Positions 17,663 through 25,812 of a stretch of DNA of 42,242 nucleotides are shown here, piece after piece (within the stretch, counting starts at the first letter, position 1; the number at the start of each line of letters is the position of its first letter). This DNA comes from Terriglobia bacterium (lineage in GTDB: Bacteria; Acidobacteriota; Terriglobia; Bryobacterales; Bryobacteraceae). The position numbers and the translations under genes are program-made. The DNA lies in contig PSRJ01000013.1 in NCBI GenBank assembly GCA_003175985.1, positions 1-42,242 of the forward strand. Direction: 5' to 3'. The notes under the pieces were generated by a model. It saw only the letters and a list, made by a program, of their open reading frames with translations, was not told the DNA's origin and made no database searches.

Positions 17663-18264
17663 GCTTCTATTCTCCGCAATTCTTCGTAGACTGCGCGGGC
17701 TTGCCGCAGAGTATCTTCCTTGGCGCCCGATGTATCTATGACGAAGTGGGCAAATTTCCGTTTCTCGGCCAGGGGCATTTGGCGGCTGAGGCGGACGCGA
17801 GCCTCCTCCTCGGTTACAGCATCACGGTGCATGGCCCGATGCAACTGCTGCTCTTCGGAGCAGGTGACCAGGACGAGCCGGTCGAAGCGGCGGTAGCTGC
17901 CCGTTTCCACCAGAATCGCGCCCTCCACAACGGCAATTCCCTTCGGCTCCCGGGACGCGAAATCGGCCATCAGTTGTTCTTCGCGGCGCACCACAGGCGG
18001 ATGCACCAGAGCATTGAGGCGAACCAATGCCTGCGGATCGCCGAAGACTCGCGCTGCCAACCGGCGGCGGTCAATACGCCCGCCGGCGTCCACGATTTCG
18101 CTCCCGAACTCCTGAATCACGCTGTCGTATGCCTCCCCTCCGGGGGCAAGCACTTCATGTCCCAATTCGTCCGCGCGGATGACAAAGCACCCGTAGCGGG
18201 CCAACGCTTCCCCGACGAAACTCTTGCCGCAGGCGAGCCCGCCGGTAAGCCCAACTTTCAACAT
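17659..18264 (-). CDS. coaE: Dephospho-CoA kinase
   Basis: A 201-aa P-loop kinase catalysing the last step of coenzyme A synthesis (3'-phosphorylation of dephospho-CoA). The N-terminal VGLTGGLACGKS is the Walker A. The conserved DELGHEVLAPG and LVHPPV segments and the C-terminal FVIDTSG block match CoaE. Length is normal. It overlaps folD by seven bases at its start and htrA by four at its end. Confidence 0.95.
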   Translation of the reverse strand: MLKVGLTGGLACGKSFVGEALARYGCFVIRADELGHEVLAPGGEAYDSVIQEFGSEIVDAGGRIDRRRLAARVFGDPQALVRLNALVHPPVVRREEQLMADFASREPKGIAVVEGAILVETGSYRRFDRLVLVTCSEEQQLHRAMHRDAVTEEEARVRLSRQMPLAEKRKFAHFVIDTSGAKEDTLRQARAVYEELRRIEA

Positions 18265-19178
18265 ACTCCCAGGCGGCGTTCGGCGGATTCGACGGTGTTG
18301 ACCATCAGCATCGCGATGGTCAAGGGCCCGACGCCTCCCGGAACCGGAGTGTAGGCCCCGGATCTTTCCGCGACGTCGACGGGGTCCAGATCGCCCACCA
18401 AGACGCTGCCCTTCTTGTCAAAGGCGGCCAGTTTTTCCGCCGAATCGCGGAATATGCGGGCAATTTCGCCGCGGCTGGTGAGGGAATTTGTGCCTACGTC
18501 GATCACGGTAGCTCCCGGCTTAATGTATTCGCCCGTAATCAATGCGGGCCTTCCCATGGCAGCCACCAGGATATCGGCCTCGCGGCAAACCGCCGGCAAG
18601 TTCACGGTCTTGGAGTGGCAAATCGTCACCGTGGCGTGCTCATGCAGGAGCATCAATGCGGTGGGCTTGCCGACGATGTCGCTGCGGCCTACTACAACGG
18701 CCCGTTTTCCCGCGATCGGAATCTCATAACGCTTCAGGAGTTGGATAATGCCGGCAGGCGTACAGGCGCGGGGCGCCGGTAGAGCAGCCACGAGGCAGCC
18801 CACATTGTAGGGGTGAAAACCATCAACGTCTTTTTCGGGAGCGACGGCCAGCAGGATTCGTTTGGTGTCCACCTGTTTGGGCAAAGGGAGTTGCACCAGG
18901 ATGCCATCCACTTCGTCCCGGCCATTTAGCTCGTCCACGATCGCGAGCAACTCTTCCGTGGTGATGGATTCCGGCGGTGTGATCTTTTCGGAGCAAATGC
19001 CCAGTTCCAAGGCGGTTTTCACTTTGTTGCGAACGTAGACCTCGGACGCGGCATGGCTGCCCACGAGCACGACGGACAATCCGGGCGGCCGCTTTGAGGA
19101 AGCAAGGCGCGCGACGCGCGGCTTCAATTCCGCTTTGATTTCGTCGCGTATCCGGTTTCCGTCAATGATAGTCGCCAT
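18258..19178 (-). CDS. folD: Bifunctional methylenetetrahydrofolate dehydrogenase/cyclohydrolase
   Basis: A 306-aa enzyme interconverting methylene-, methenyl- and formyl-tetrahydrofolate with NADP. The catalytic YxxxK is Tyr48/Lys52 (YVRNK). The signature segments VDGILVQLPLP, EKDVDGFHPYNVG and the NADP-site VVGRSDIVGKP are intact, as is CTPAGI. The C-terminal PVPGGVGPLTIAML is the second family signature. The ATG at 19178 is preceded at 9 nt by TATGAT, so although the gene follows bshB1 by 34 bases it may also have its own promoter. Confidence 0.97.
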   Translation of the reverse strand: MATIIDGNRIRDEIKAELKPRVARLASSKRPPGLSVVLVGSHAASEVYVRNKVKTALELGICSEKITPPESITTEELLAIVDELNGRDEVDGILVQLPLPKQVDTKRILLAVAPEKDVDGFHPYNVGCLVAALPAPRACTPAGIIQLLKRYEIPIAGKRAVVVGRSDIVGKPTALMLLHEHATVTICHSKTVNLPAVCREADILVAAMGRPALITGEYIKPGATVIDVGTNSLTSRGEIARIFRDSAEKLAAFDKKGSVLVGDLDPVDVAERSGAYTPVPGGVGPLTIAMLMVNTVESAERRLGVC

Positions 19179-19187
19179 AGCCTTTAC

Positions 19188-19193
19188 ATCATA
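19188..19193 (-). promoter_or_regulatory. -10-like TATGAT 9 nt before folD
   Basis: TATGAT on the minus strand matches the -10 consensus at five of six positions and ends nine bases before the folD ATG, giving an expected leader of about three bases. Confidence 0.4.
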
Positions 19194-19212
19194 GCCGCGG
19201 CTGGCCTGACTT

Positions 19213-19923
19213 TCAGATCGACCGCACCGGCATCGCCACGATGTCCCCGACCTCCATGGCCTCCTTAATCACAAACGGTTCGCCATACCGCACGCCAATC
19301 TGGTTCCCATAGAACCGCGCGATGGCCCCGAGGCGTTCGCGGATTTCCTGTTCGCCGGGAAACAGGGCGCCGCCCTGCTCCGTATGCCCAAATTGCGAAA
19401 CGTAGCTCAGTAGTGCGGTCATGCGGCGTTCGAACTGGGCGCTAATATCCACGATGAACGATGGCTTGACGTCGGCGTAAACGCTCGAGTAGATGATTTT
19501 GAAGGGCCGGTGCGGTTCCGAATAGGGATCGAGTTTCTTAAGCCCCGCCAGGAAGCAGGCCTCGTATCCCAATTCGCCGGCGCGGTAGTGATCGGGGTGG
19601 CGCGCCTGCCAATAGGGCAGAATCACGACGCGAGGTTTGAGTTCGCGGATTTTGACGGCCAGCGTCATGCGCGCGGAGAGGGTATTTTCAAGTCGCGCGT
19701 CCGGCAGATGCAGGTTTCCGCGCCAGACCAGTTGCAGATGTTTGGCTGCAACGTCAGACTCGGCAATGCGCGTCTCCGGAGTGCCGCGCGTACCCATATC
19801 TCCGGCAGTCAGGTCGAGCACCCCGGTCCGGTAGCTCATTTCCGCCATGCGGAGAAGCGTGCCGCCACAGGTCTGTTCCACATCGTCGGGATGGGCGGCG
19901 ATCGCGAGAACGTCGAGATTCAT
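19213..19923 (-). CDS. bshB1: BshB1-like LmbE/PIG-L deacetylase
   Basis: A 236-aa zinc-dependent deacetylase. The N-terminal AAHPDD motif (His11, Asp13, Asp14) and ARHPDH (His109, His112) supply the metal-site residues. LDLTAGDMGTRGT is characteristic of BshB1, which converts GlcNAc-malate to GlcN-malate in bacillithiol synthesis. bshA and bshC are not in the window, so another LmbE-family substrate cannot be excluded. The gene overlaps a glutaredoxin-like gene by four bases, which supports a thiol role. Confidence 0.85.
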   Translation of the reverse strand: MNLDVLAIAAHPDDVEQTCGGTLLRMAEMSYRTGVLDLTAGDMGTRGTPETRIAESDVAAKHLQLVWRGNLHLPDARLENTLSARMTLAVKIRELKPRVVILPYWQARHPDHYRAGELGYEACFLAGLKKLDPYSEPHRPFKIIYSSVYADVKPSFIVDISAQFERRMTALLSYVSQFGHTEQGGALFPGEQEIRERLGAIARFYGNQIGVRYGEPFVIKEAMEVGDIVAMPVRSI

Positions 19924-20153
19924 GCCAGCTTGCGCAAAAGCTCCTGTATCCCGACACGGTACCGGAATGCCGGCACTCCGTCGATGGCGATTACCGGGAT
20001 CTGATCGTTATAGAGACGCCGAAGTTCGGGGTCGGCATCTATGTCCAGCTCCTGGTAATTGAACTCGGCCCGACGCCGCGCTTCCGCAATCACGTGTTTG
20101 GCCTCATCGCAGAGGCAGCAGCCCTTGCGCGTATAGAGAGTCACCAAAGGCAT
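19920..20153 (-). CDS. Glutaredoxin-like protein (DUF836 type)
   Basis: A 77-aa protein of the thioredoxin fold. TLYTRKGCCLCDEAK carries a CCLC active-site region near residues 12-15, and IPVIAIDG contains the cis-Pro. The adjacent helix and strand order matches small glutaredoxins. It is probably a disulfide reductase or a dithiol-monothiol exchange factor. Overlap with the BshB1-like gene suggests a bacillithiol-linked redox role, which is inference. Confidence 0.85.
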   Translation of the reverse strand: MPLVTLYTRKGCCLCDEAKHVIAEARRRAEFNYQELDIDADPELRRLYNDQIPVIAIDGVPAFRYRVGIQELLRKLA

Positions 20154-20156
20154 CGG

Positions 20157-20825
20157 TTACCAGGACAAGTCTCTGCGGCGTGCGAACCGCTGCTGCGGCC
20201 GCAGCAGGTTGATAATAGCCATCCCGGCGATGAATCCTCCCACATGCGCAAAGAAAGCTGTGCCCCCTTGGGACACTTGTGTGTAGCCAATACTCCCGAC
20301 ACCGCTGACCAATTGAATACCGAACCAATAAATGAGCATGACCCAGGCCGGCACCTCGAAGGTAGTGATGAAGAAGAAGATGAATGCAAGAGTCCGGATT
20401 TGCGAGGTGGGGAATTTGATCATGTAGGCGCCCATCACGCCCGCAATCGCGCCGCTCGCGCCGACCATCGGCACCCGGGAAAACGGGTTCAGCAGAGTCT
20501 GCGCCAGAGCGGCAGCTACACCGCACAGCAGATAAAACAGGAGGAACTTTCCGTGGCCCAGGATGTCTTCGATGTTGTCTCCGAAGATCCACAAGAACCA
20601 CATGTTCCCCAGCACGTGCATCCATCCGCCATGCAGGAACATTGAAGTGAAAATGTTCAACAGGTGGAAACGGTCGGGGACCAGTCCATAGGTCTCTATG
20701 AAAGCGTTTTGCGAGTACGGTTCGAGGGAGAACTCGAAGAGGAAGACCAGAACGTTGACCACGATCAGCAGCACCGTGACGACAGGCGTCGAGTAACTCG
20801 GCTGTGTATCGCGTAAAGGGAACAT
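20157..20825 (-). CDS. Rhomboid-family intramembrane protease
   Basis: A 222-aa polytopic membrane protein with six predicted helices. The serine in GASGAIAG (Ser124) and the His in AHVGGF (His194) form the catalytic dyad, and HVLGN (about 70-74) is the conserved loop. An in-frame extension of 19 codons upstream overlaps the pfkB gene; the ATG at 20825, four bases after the pfkB stop, gives a standard start. The substrate is unknown; rhomboids cleave membrane-tethered proteins in or near the membrane. Confidence 0.92.
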   Translation of the reverse strand: MFPLRDTQPSYSTPVVTVLLIVVNVLVFLFEFSLEPYSQNAFIETYGLVPDRFHLLNIFTSMFLHGGWMHVLGNMWFLWIFGDNIEDILGHGKFLLFYLLCGVAAALAQTLLNPFSRVPMVGASGAIAGVMGAYMIKFPTSQIRTLAFIFFFITTFEVPAWVMLIYWFGIQLVSGVGSIGYTQVSQGGTAFFAHVGGFIAGMAIINLLRPQQRFARRRDLSW

Positions 20826-20829
20826 TCCG

Positions 20830-21792
20830 TCACCGGGCGAATCGCGCTTCGCCGGAATGCACGGCGAAATCGGGATGCACACGCCGCTCGCCGCGAGTCA
20901 TCAGCGCGCGCACTTCTTCGGCGCCGCGGATTCCGCCGCGGGCGCCATAGGCGGTGCAATTGAGCGCGGCCATCGCGTTTGCGAACTCCAAAGCTTCGCC
21001 GAGCGGCATGTCTTGCAAAACAGCATAACAGAACGCCCCGTGAAAAATGTCGCCGGCGCCGGTCGTATCTATGCAGTTCACTACAAAGGCCGGGGAATAA
21101 ATGAACCTTCCAGCTTCGCGCGCCAGCGCCCCGTGCGCGCCCAGCGTCATTGCCGCTACGCGCATGCCGTAGTGATTCTGGATGGCATCCAGCGCCCGGC
21201 AGGGATCGTTTTCACCGGTCCAGGCTGCCGGGAATTCGGAACTGGCAACCAGGTAATCCACATGCGGCAACACGCGTTCGAAGCCGGAATAGATCGTGTC
21301 GACGTCGACAACCACGGGGATGCCCGCGCCGCGCGCGATTTCCGCCCCCCGAGCGACCGCAGCGGTGTCGTGTCCGTCCACCAGCAGCAGCCGGCCGCCG
21401 ACGATCTGTTCCGCGGTAATCTCCTCGGGATCGATTCGCAGGCAGTCGTCCCTGCGCCAGAAGATGGTCCGCTCGCCGGTGGATCGGTCGATCACGATGC
21501 AGGCCGACTGGTTGGGGCAGTTCTCCCGGACCTCCACATGCCGCAGATCAACTCCTTCGGCGCGCAAGCTTTCGATCTGCATCCGCCCCCGTTCATCGCC
21601 GCCCACCGTGCCGAGGTATCTGGTTCGCAAACCGAGACGGGCGCAGGCCACCAACGCGCTGGCGACCTGGCCGCCGCAACTCGTGATTTCCTCGACGATG
21701 CGGACTTTGCCGGCGTAGGCCGGAAACTGGGGCACCACGAGCAGCGTGTCTGTGGCGTTCAGCCCCAGGCCGATCACATCGAACTCAGGCAT
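20830..21792 (-). CDS. PfkB-family carbohydrate kinase
   Basis: A 320-aa ribokinase-fold kinase. The first signature region (about 38-62, SCGGQVASALVACARLG) binds sugar, and the C-terminal TTGAGDIFHGAF contains the catalytic base Asp248 and the anion hole. The N-terminal GLGLNATDTLL is a typical start. Substrate (ribose, fructose, adenosine or another sugar) cannot be read from the sequence. It overlaps the upstream membrane protein gene by eight bases. Confidence 0.92.
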   Translation of the reverse strand: MPEFDVIGLGLNATDTLLVVPQFPAYAGKVRIVEEITSCGGQVASALVACARLGLRTRYLGTVGGDERGRMQIESLRAEGVDLRHVEVRENCPNQSACIVIDRSTGERTIFWRRDDCLRIDPEEITAEQIVGGRLLLVDGHDTAAVARGAEIARGAGIPVVVDVDTIYSGFERVLPHVDYLVASSEFPAAWTGENDPCRALDAIQNHYGMRVAAMTLGAHGALAREAGRFIYSPAFVVNCIDTTGAGDIFHGAFCYAVLQDMPLGEALEFANAMAALNCTAYGARGGIRGAEEVRALMTRGERRVHPDFAVHSGEARFAR

Positions 21793-22798
21793 CGGGTTCC
21801 GCCGTTCCGAATCCGCGCTGCGCCCGGTTGCGCAGTTCCGCGATATTCACGCCGGTGAACGCGACCGCAATCGCACCTCCGATAATCAGCGGCAGCACCG
21901 TCGCAAAGAACAGGACAAAGGAAAACGTCTTAGCCTCGTTTTCTTCCACGTCAAAGAGCCTGAGGGCAATCACGCAAGCCGCTTGGAAGAGACCCAGGTT
22001 GCCCGGTGCGTTCGGCACGACAACAGCGAACCGCACGATCGCCAGTACGCCTCCCGCGACCCAGAAAGAGAGGTCGTAGCCGCGGGCTTTCATCAGGAAG
22101 TAGTAGGTGAGCACCTGGAGTACCAGGTAGGCAAGGCTGACCAGCACGGTGAGCCCCAAGGTGCGGCCGTTTCCCATGAGATGGAGTCCCTCGACGATAT
22201 GGCGCAACGTGGAGGCCCAGCGGCTTTCGGCGACCACCAGGTGGGCATGCTGCTTGTGAAACACCACCCACACGAGGATTCCGGCGCCAACGAATAGCAG
22301 GACCCCTAACACCTGCACCAGGATCAGGAGGTCGCGGGGAATTCCTTTGACGAACGCAGCGGTCACCAGAAATGCCGCGAGCATCCAGAAACCATCGATT
22401 AAGCGCTCGACGGCCGCGGACGCAAAGCTAAGCGAGAGCCGTAGATCGTTCCAATGGGCCAGGAGATAGCAGCGGATGAGCTCGCCGGTCCGTAGCGGCA
22501 GGACTTCATTGGCAAACAGCCCGATGTAGATCGATTGCACCGTCCGCCAAAAACGCAGCCGCACAACCGGGTTCAACAGCGTATTCCAGCGCCAGGCGTG
22601 CGAGACATAGACGGAAAGATCCGCAAGCGTGGCAAGGACGACCCACTTCCAATCCAGCGAGCGGATGGCAGGAATGAGATCTCCGATGGGATAACCGTGC
22701 AGCACCCAGATCAGAGAGGCCGCGGAAATGCAATAGCCCAGCGTCTGTGGCAGCCAGGAAGGCATTTTGCGGCGGGCGCCCTTCAAGGAGCCGGCCAT
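21785..22798 (-). CDS. Lysylphosphatidylglycerol synthase-like/UPF0104 membrane protein
   Basis: A 337-aa protein with about seven to eight hydrophobic helices, beginning with an amphipathic segment and containing a conserved helix-loop block (NEVLPLRTGELIRCYLL, PNAPGNLGLFQAA) typical of the flippase-like transmembrane domain of the LPG synthase family. There is no C-terminal aminoacyl-transfer domain, so it is a stand-alone membrane part; it may transport a glycolipid or hopanoid-type lipid. The frame is open to 22975 but that part overlaps the divergent gene; ATG at 22798 is chosen, with ATG at 22765 as an alternative. Confidence 0.85.
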   Translation of the reverse strand: MAGSLKGARRKMPSWLPQTLGYCISAASLIWVLHGYPIGDLIPAIRSLDWKWVVLATLADLSVYVSHAWRWNTLLNPVVRLRFWRTVQSIYIGLFANEVLPLRTGELIRCYLLAHWNDLRLSLSFASAAVERLIDGFWMLAAFLVTAAFVKGIPRDLLILVQVLGVLLFVGAGILVWVVFHKQHAHLVVAESRWASTLRHIVEGLHLMGNGRTLGLTVLVSLAYLVLQVLTYYFLMKARGYDLSFWVAGGVLAIVRFAVVVPNAPGNLGLFQAACVIALRLFDVEENEAKTFSFVLFFATVLPLIIGGAIAVAFTGVNIAELRNRAQRGFGTAEPDA

Positions 22799-22935
22799 CA
22801 ATTGGTGCGGATTACCACTCTCCGAATCGGGTTTGTTCGTGGCGGGATAATTGGCCCTCAAGCCTTTATGATAAGCCGCATGAGGCGGATAGGCTTTGCT
22901 GCCATCGGCGCAACTGGCCCGTTTCGTGCAACAAG

Positions 22936-23511
22936 ATGTTTGTGAGACAGATACTGGCGGGCCTGGTTGCAGCATCGCTCATAGCGGCAATTGCCGCGGG
23001 TGCGGAGTCTCAGCTGCGCCAATACCAGCGGCGCGCCGTAGGACCTAAGTCTTTGGCGGGCTCCGCCGCAGGCGCCGCTCTTGGCACCGCGCGCAATGCA
23101 CCGCACGAGTGGGGACAGGGCTTTGGCGGATACGCCAAGCGTTTCGGCTCCAGCGTCGGCCAGCACGTGATCAAGGGGACGATCCAAATGGGCGTGGGTG
23201 CCTGGCGGCATGAAGATTCGCGTTATTACCGCTCCAACCGGCCCGGCACCTGGCCACGTCTGAAGCATGCGGTGGCAAGCACTTTTGTGGTGCGCCGCAC
23301 GAACAGAGGCGGCCGCACGCCTGCTGTGGGCCGGCTTTCGGGCTCGTTCGGCGCCGGACTAATCTCCCGCGCCTGGCAGCCCGCCAGCGCCGCGGGCTTG
23401 GGCGCCGGGTTCGCGAGCGGCGGAATCTCGGTTGGCGCCGACGTGGGGATGAATGTGGCGCGAGAATTCTGGCCAAGACGGCACAAGAGTAAAGCCGGCC
23501 TCAGGCGTTGA
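22936..23511 (+). CDS. Secreted protein of unknown function
   Basis: A 191-aa protein with a signal peptide (about 1-22, AAGA at the end). The mature part is basic and rich in Gly/Ala/Ser, with a central GMGVGAWRHEDSRYYRS-like segment and repeated G-A/S-G motifs near the C-terminus. I do not recognise a family; a small outer-membrane or glycine-zipper-type protein is possible. It starts 137 bases from the divergent membrane-protein gene and ends just before ppa. An in-frame extension to 22747 runs through the divergent intergenic region and is rejected. Confidence 0.72.
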   Translation: MFVRQILAGLVAASLIAAIAAGAESQLRQYQRRAVGPKSLAGSAAGAALGTARNAPHEWGQGFGGYAKRFGSSVGQHVIKGTIQMGVGAWRHEDSRYYRSNRPGTWPRLKHAVASTFVVRRTNRGGRTPAVGRLSGSFGAGLISRAWQPASAAGLGAGFASGGISVGADVGMNVAREFWPRRHKSKAGLRR

Positions 23512-23517
23512 TACTAT
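23509..23517 (+). promoter_or_regulatory. Extended -10 (TG-A-TACTAT) before ppa
   Basis: TGATACTAT fits an extended -10. The predicted start point, seven bases on, coincides with the GTG at 23524, so the ppa transcript may be leaderless. The element overlaps the stop of the previous gene. Confidence 0.45.
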
Positions 23518-23523
23518 GGCTTG

Positions 23524-24069
23524 GTGAGCTCCGGCCTCTACGATCTCGATCCCGGACCTGAGTGTCCCGCGATTGTACGGATGATCGTGGAAATCCCCAA
23601 GAACTCCAGCAACAAATACGAATACGACAACAAGCTCGGCGTCTTCCGCCTGGATCGCGCGCTTTATTCCCCGATGCACTACCCCGGCGACTACGGGTTC
23701 ATACCGGGCACGCTTAGCGAGGACGGCGATGCGCTCGATGTCCTTACCTTGACCGATGAACCCAGCTATCCAGGCGTAATGATTACGGTTCGTCCGGTCG
23801 GCATGCTCGAGATGGTCGACCAGGCCCACCCAGATCAGAAGATCCTGGCTGCGCCTCACCGCAACCCGCGTTTCGACCAGATTCAGACCATCGACCAGGT
23901 CTTCCTCCATAACCTCCGCGAGATCGAGCATTTCTTCGACATCTATAAGGAGCTGGAAGGGAAGCAGACCGAGATTCGCGGCTGGCGGCCTGCCAACGAG
24001 GCTTGCGATGTGATTCTGGCCGCTCGCAGTCGTTATTTACAGGCTCATGCCGGCCCTCAGATAAAATAG
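23524..24069 (+). CDS. ppa: Inorganic pyrophosphatase, soluble family I
   Basis: Hydrolyses pyrophosphate to two phosphates in the cytoplasm, driving biosynthetic reactions. The 181-aa protein has the family residues in order: EIPKNSSNKYEYD (about 19-31), YSPMHYPGDYGFIPGT, and the metal-binding DGDALDVL signature near 75-82, with a later Asp in MVDQAHPDQKI. TTG at 23521 and GTG at 23524 are both in frame; GTG is preferred because it fits the predicted leaderless transcript. The upstream frame is closed by a stop 12 bases before. Confidence 0.95.
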   Translation: MSSGLYDLDPGPECPAIVRMIVEIPKNSSNKYEYDNKLGVFRLDRALYSPMHYPGDYGFIPGTLSEDGDALDVLTLTDEPSYPGVMITVRPVGMLEMVDQAHPDQKILAAPHRNPRFDQIQTIDQVFLHNLREIEHFFDIYKELEGKQTEIRGWRPANEACDVILAARSRYLQAHAGPQIK

Positions 24070-24096
24070 ACACTTGTAGACCTCCATCACAATTGG

Positions 24097-25812
24097 ATGA
24101 ATCGGACGTCGACAGCTACTACCAAACGCAGTTCTGAAATCAGGCGGCCGCTTAAGTCTTCCGATCCCTTGGCGCCGCCTGCGACAGTCCTGCGCTTTCT
24201 CCAAGACCATTCCCGGGCGCTGGCTTTCGTGCTGATCGCGATCGCGTGTATTCGAATCGTGGCGACTTATTCGGAACTGAGCATCACGGTTGACGAGCCT
24301 GGGCACTTCGCCTGCGGTCTCGAATACCTCTCAAAACACGTCTACCGCTACGAATCGCAGCATCCGCCGCTAACACGCGCCATGGAAGCCTTGGGGCCGT
24401 ATCTCGATGGGGCGCGCCTTCTGAATGCTGACGACCGGAATCGGGAGGGTATGGAAGTGATCTTCCAGTCGCCCCGTCCGGAACGCGCACTCATTCTGAT
24501 GCGGTTGGGCATCCTTCCGTTTTTCCTATTGGCTTGCCTTGTCGTCTATTTTTGGAGTACCCACCATTTTGGCGGGGATGTGGCCGTCATCGCTACCGGG
24601 CTCTTTACTCTGATTCCTCCGGTTTTGGCGCATGCAGGGTTGGGGACTACGGATATGGGCCTTGCGGCGTCTGTCAGTGCCGCATTTCTTGCTTTGATTC
24701 TATGGGCTGAATCACCGACTCCTTTTCGAACAATAGCGCTGGGCGTGTCTTCCGCACTTGCTGCATTGACCAAGTTCACTGCACTCGGGTATGTTCCAGC
24801 GTCGGCAATTCTCGCGCTGGCGTGCGTCTTTGTTATTCCAGCAGCGAGAACCGCGAGGGTTTTCATTTGGGCGAGAGATCGCATCGGTTCATTTCTTGTG
24901 GCGGTCTTGATCGGCGCCGTCACCATTTGGTCAGCCTACTGGTTTTCGTTCGGAACGGTGCCGGCCTGGAATATCAGGCTACCCGCGCCGGAATTCTTCG
25001 ATGGAATCTCCGTGGCGTTGCATCACAACGTAGAAGGCCACCAAAACTACCTAATGGGTGAAGTCAGCAATAAAGGCTGGTGGTATTACTTTCCGATTGT
25101 CCTGGCGGTGAAGACGCCGATTGGATTCTTGATTCTGGTGGCCATCGGAATCGTGTACACGATCAGAGCGTGGGCCAATGTGCGAATTCTGCTTCCGCTG
25201 GCCTTTGCCCTTGGAATTCTGGTTCCGGCCATGACCAGCAATGTCAATATCGGGGTACGGCACATTCTGCCCATATATTGCGGGCTCTCTATAATAGCTG
25301 CCTTCGCCGTGACACAGATCATCAGGACCGCCCGGTCGGCGGCGATCGTGTCCGTGCTGGCGATCTTGATTCTTTGGACAGCGTTATCCGGAGCCACTCA
25401 CCATCCGGATTATTTGTCATATTTCAACGGTTTTGCCGGAGGCGAACCACAAAACGTACTGGTCGACTCGGATCTGGATTGGGGTCAGAATACCAAGCGT
25501 CTCGCCGGGCGTCTGCGGGAACTTGGAGTCAAAGAAGTTTCGCTGCACCTCGTGGGGCCTGCCGCCGAAGCCGTTGACTTTGAGAAATGGTACGGGATGC
25601 CGCACGTTGTACGTTTCAACGAATCTTATCCCAATCCGGGCTGGAACGTCGTAAGCGTCATGCAACTGAGCATGCGAAACGAGGGTGTCGACCTCAACCT
25701 GTTGCGGCAGGGCATCACGAAATCCTGGGCTTATCAGATAGCTCCTACGGAACGGTTGGGCCCCTTGTTACTGTTTAACATCCCCGCGGATTTCAAGCAG
25801 AGACCGCAATGA
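24097..25812 (+). CDS. Polytopic GT-C-type glycosyltransferase (family 39-like)
   Basis: A 571-aa membrane protein with an N-terminal cytoplasmic segment and about ten helices. The first outer loop has the acidic motif TVDEPGH (Asp66, Glu67) followed by SQHPPLTRAM, the pattern of the PMT/ArnT class of GT-C enzymes that use polyprenyl-phosphate sugars. A soluble C-terminal part (about 440-571) contains DSDLDWGQN, a block often seen in such proteins. The acceptor is unknown. It overlaps the next gene by four bases, so the two large membrane proteins are coupled. Confidence 0.82.
   Translation: MNRTSTATTKRSSEIRRPLKSSDPLAPPATVLRFLQDHSRALAFVLIAIACIRIVATYSELSITVDEPGHFACGLEYLSKHVYRYESQHPPLTRAMEALGPYLDGARLLNADDRNREGMEVIFQSPRPERALILMRLGILPFFLLACLVVYFWSTHHFGGDVAVIATGLFTLIPPVLAHAGLGTTDMGLAASVSAAFLALILWAESPTPFRTIALGVSSALAALTKFTALGYVPASAILALACVFVIPAARTARVFIWARDRIGSFLVAVLIGAVTIWSAYWFSFGTVPAWNIRLPAPEFFDGISVALHHNVEGHQNYLMGEVSNKGWWYYFPIVLAVKTPIGFLILVAIGIVYTIRAWANVRILLPLAFALGILVPAMTSNVNIGVRHILPIYCGLSIIAAFAVTQIIRTARSAAIVSVLAILILWTALSGATHHPDYLSYFNGFAGGEPQNVLVDSDLDWGQNTKRLAGRLRELGVKEVSLHLVGPAAEAVDFEKWYGMPHVVRFNESYPNPGWNVVSVMQLSMRNEGVDLNLLRQGITKSWAYQIAPTERLGPLLLFNIPADFKQRPQ

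Noticed and set aside
20857-21858. Open frame of about 333 codons on the plus strand
   Set aside because: Antisense to the PfkB kinase, which has all family motifs; histidine- and arginine-rich shadow composition.
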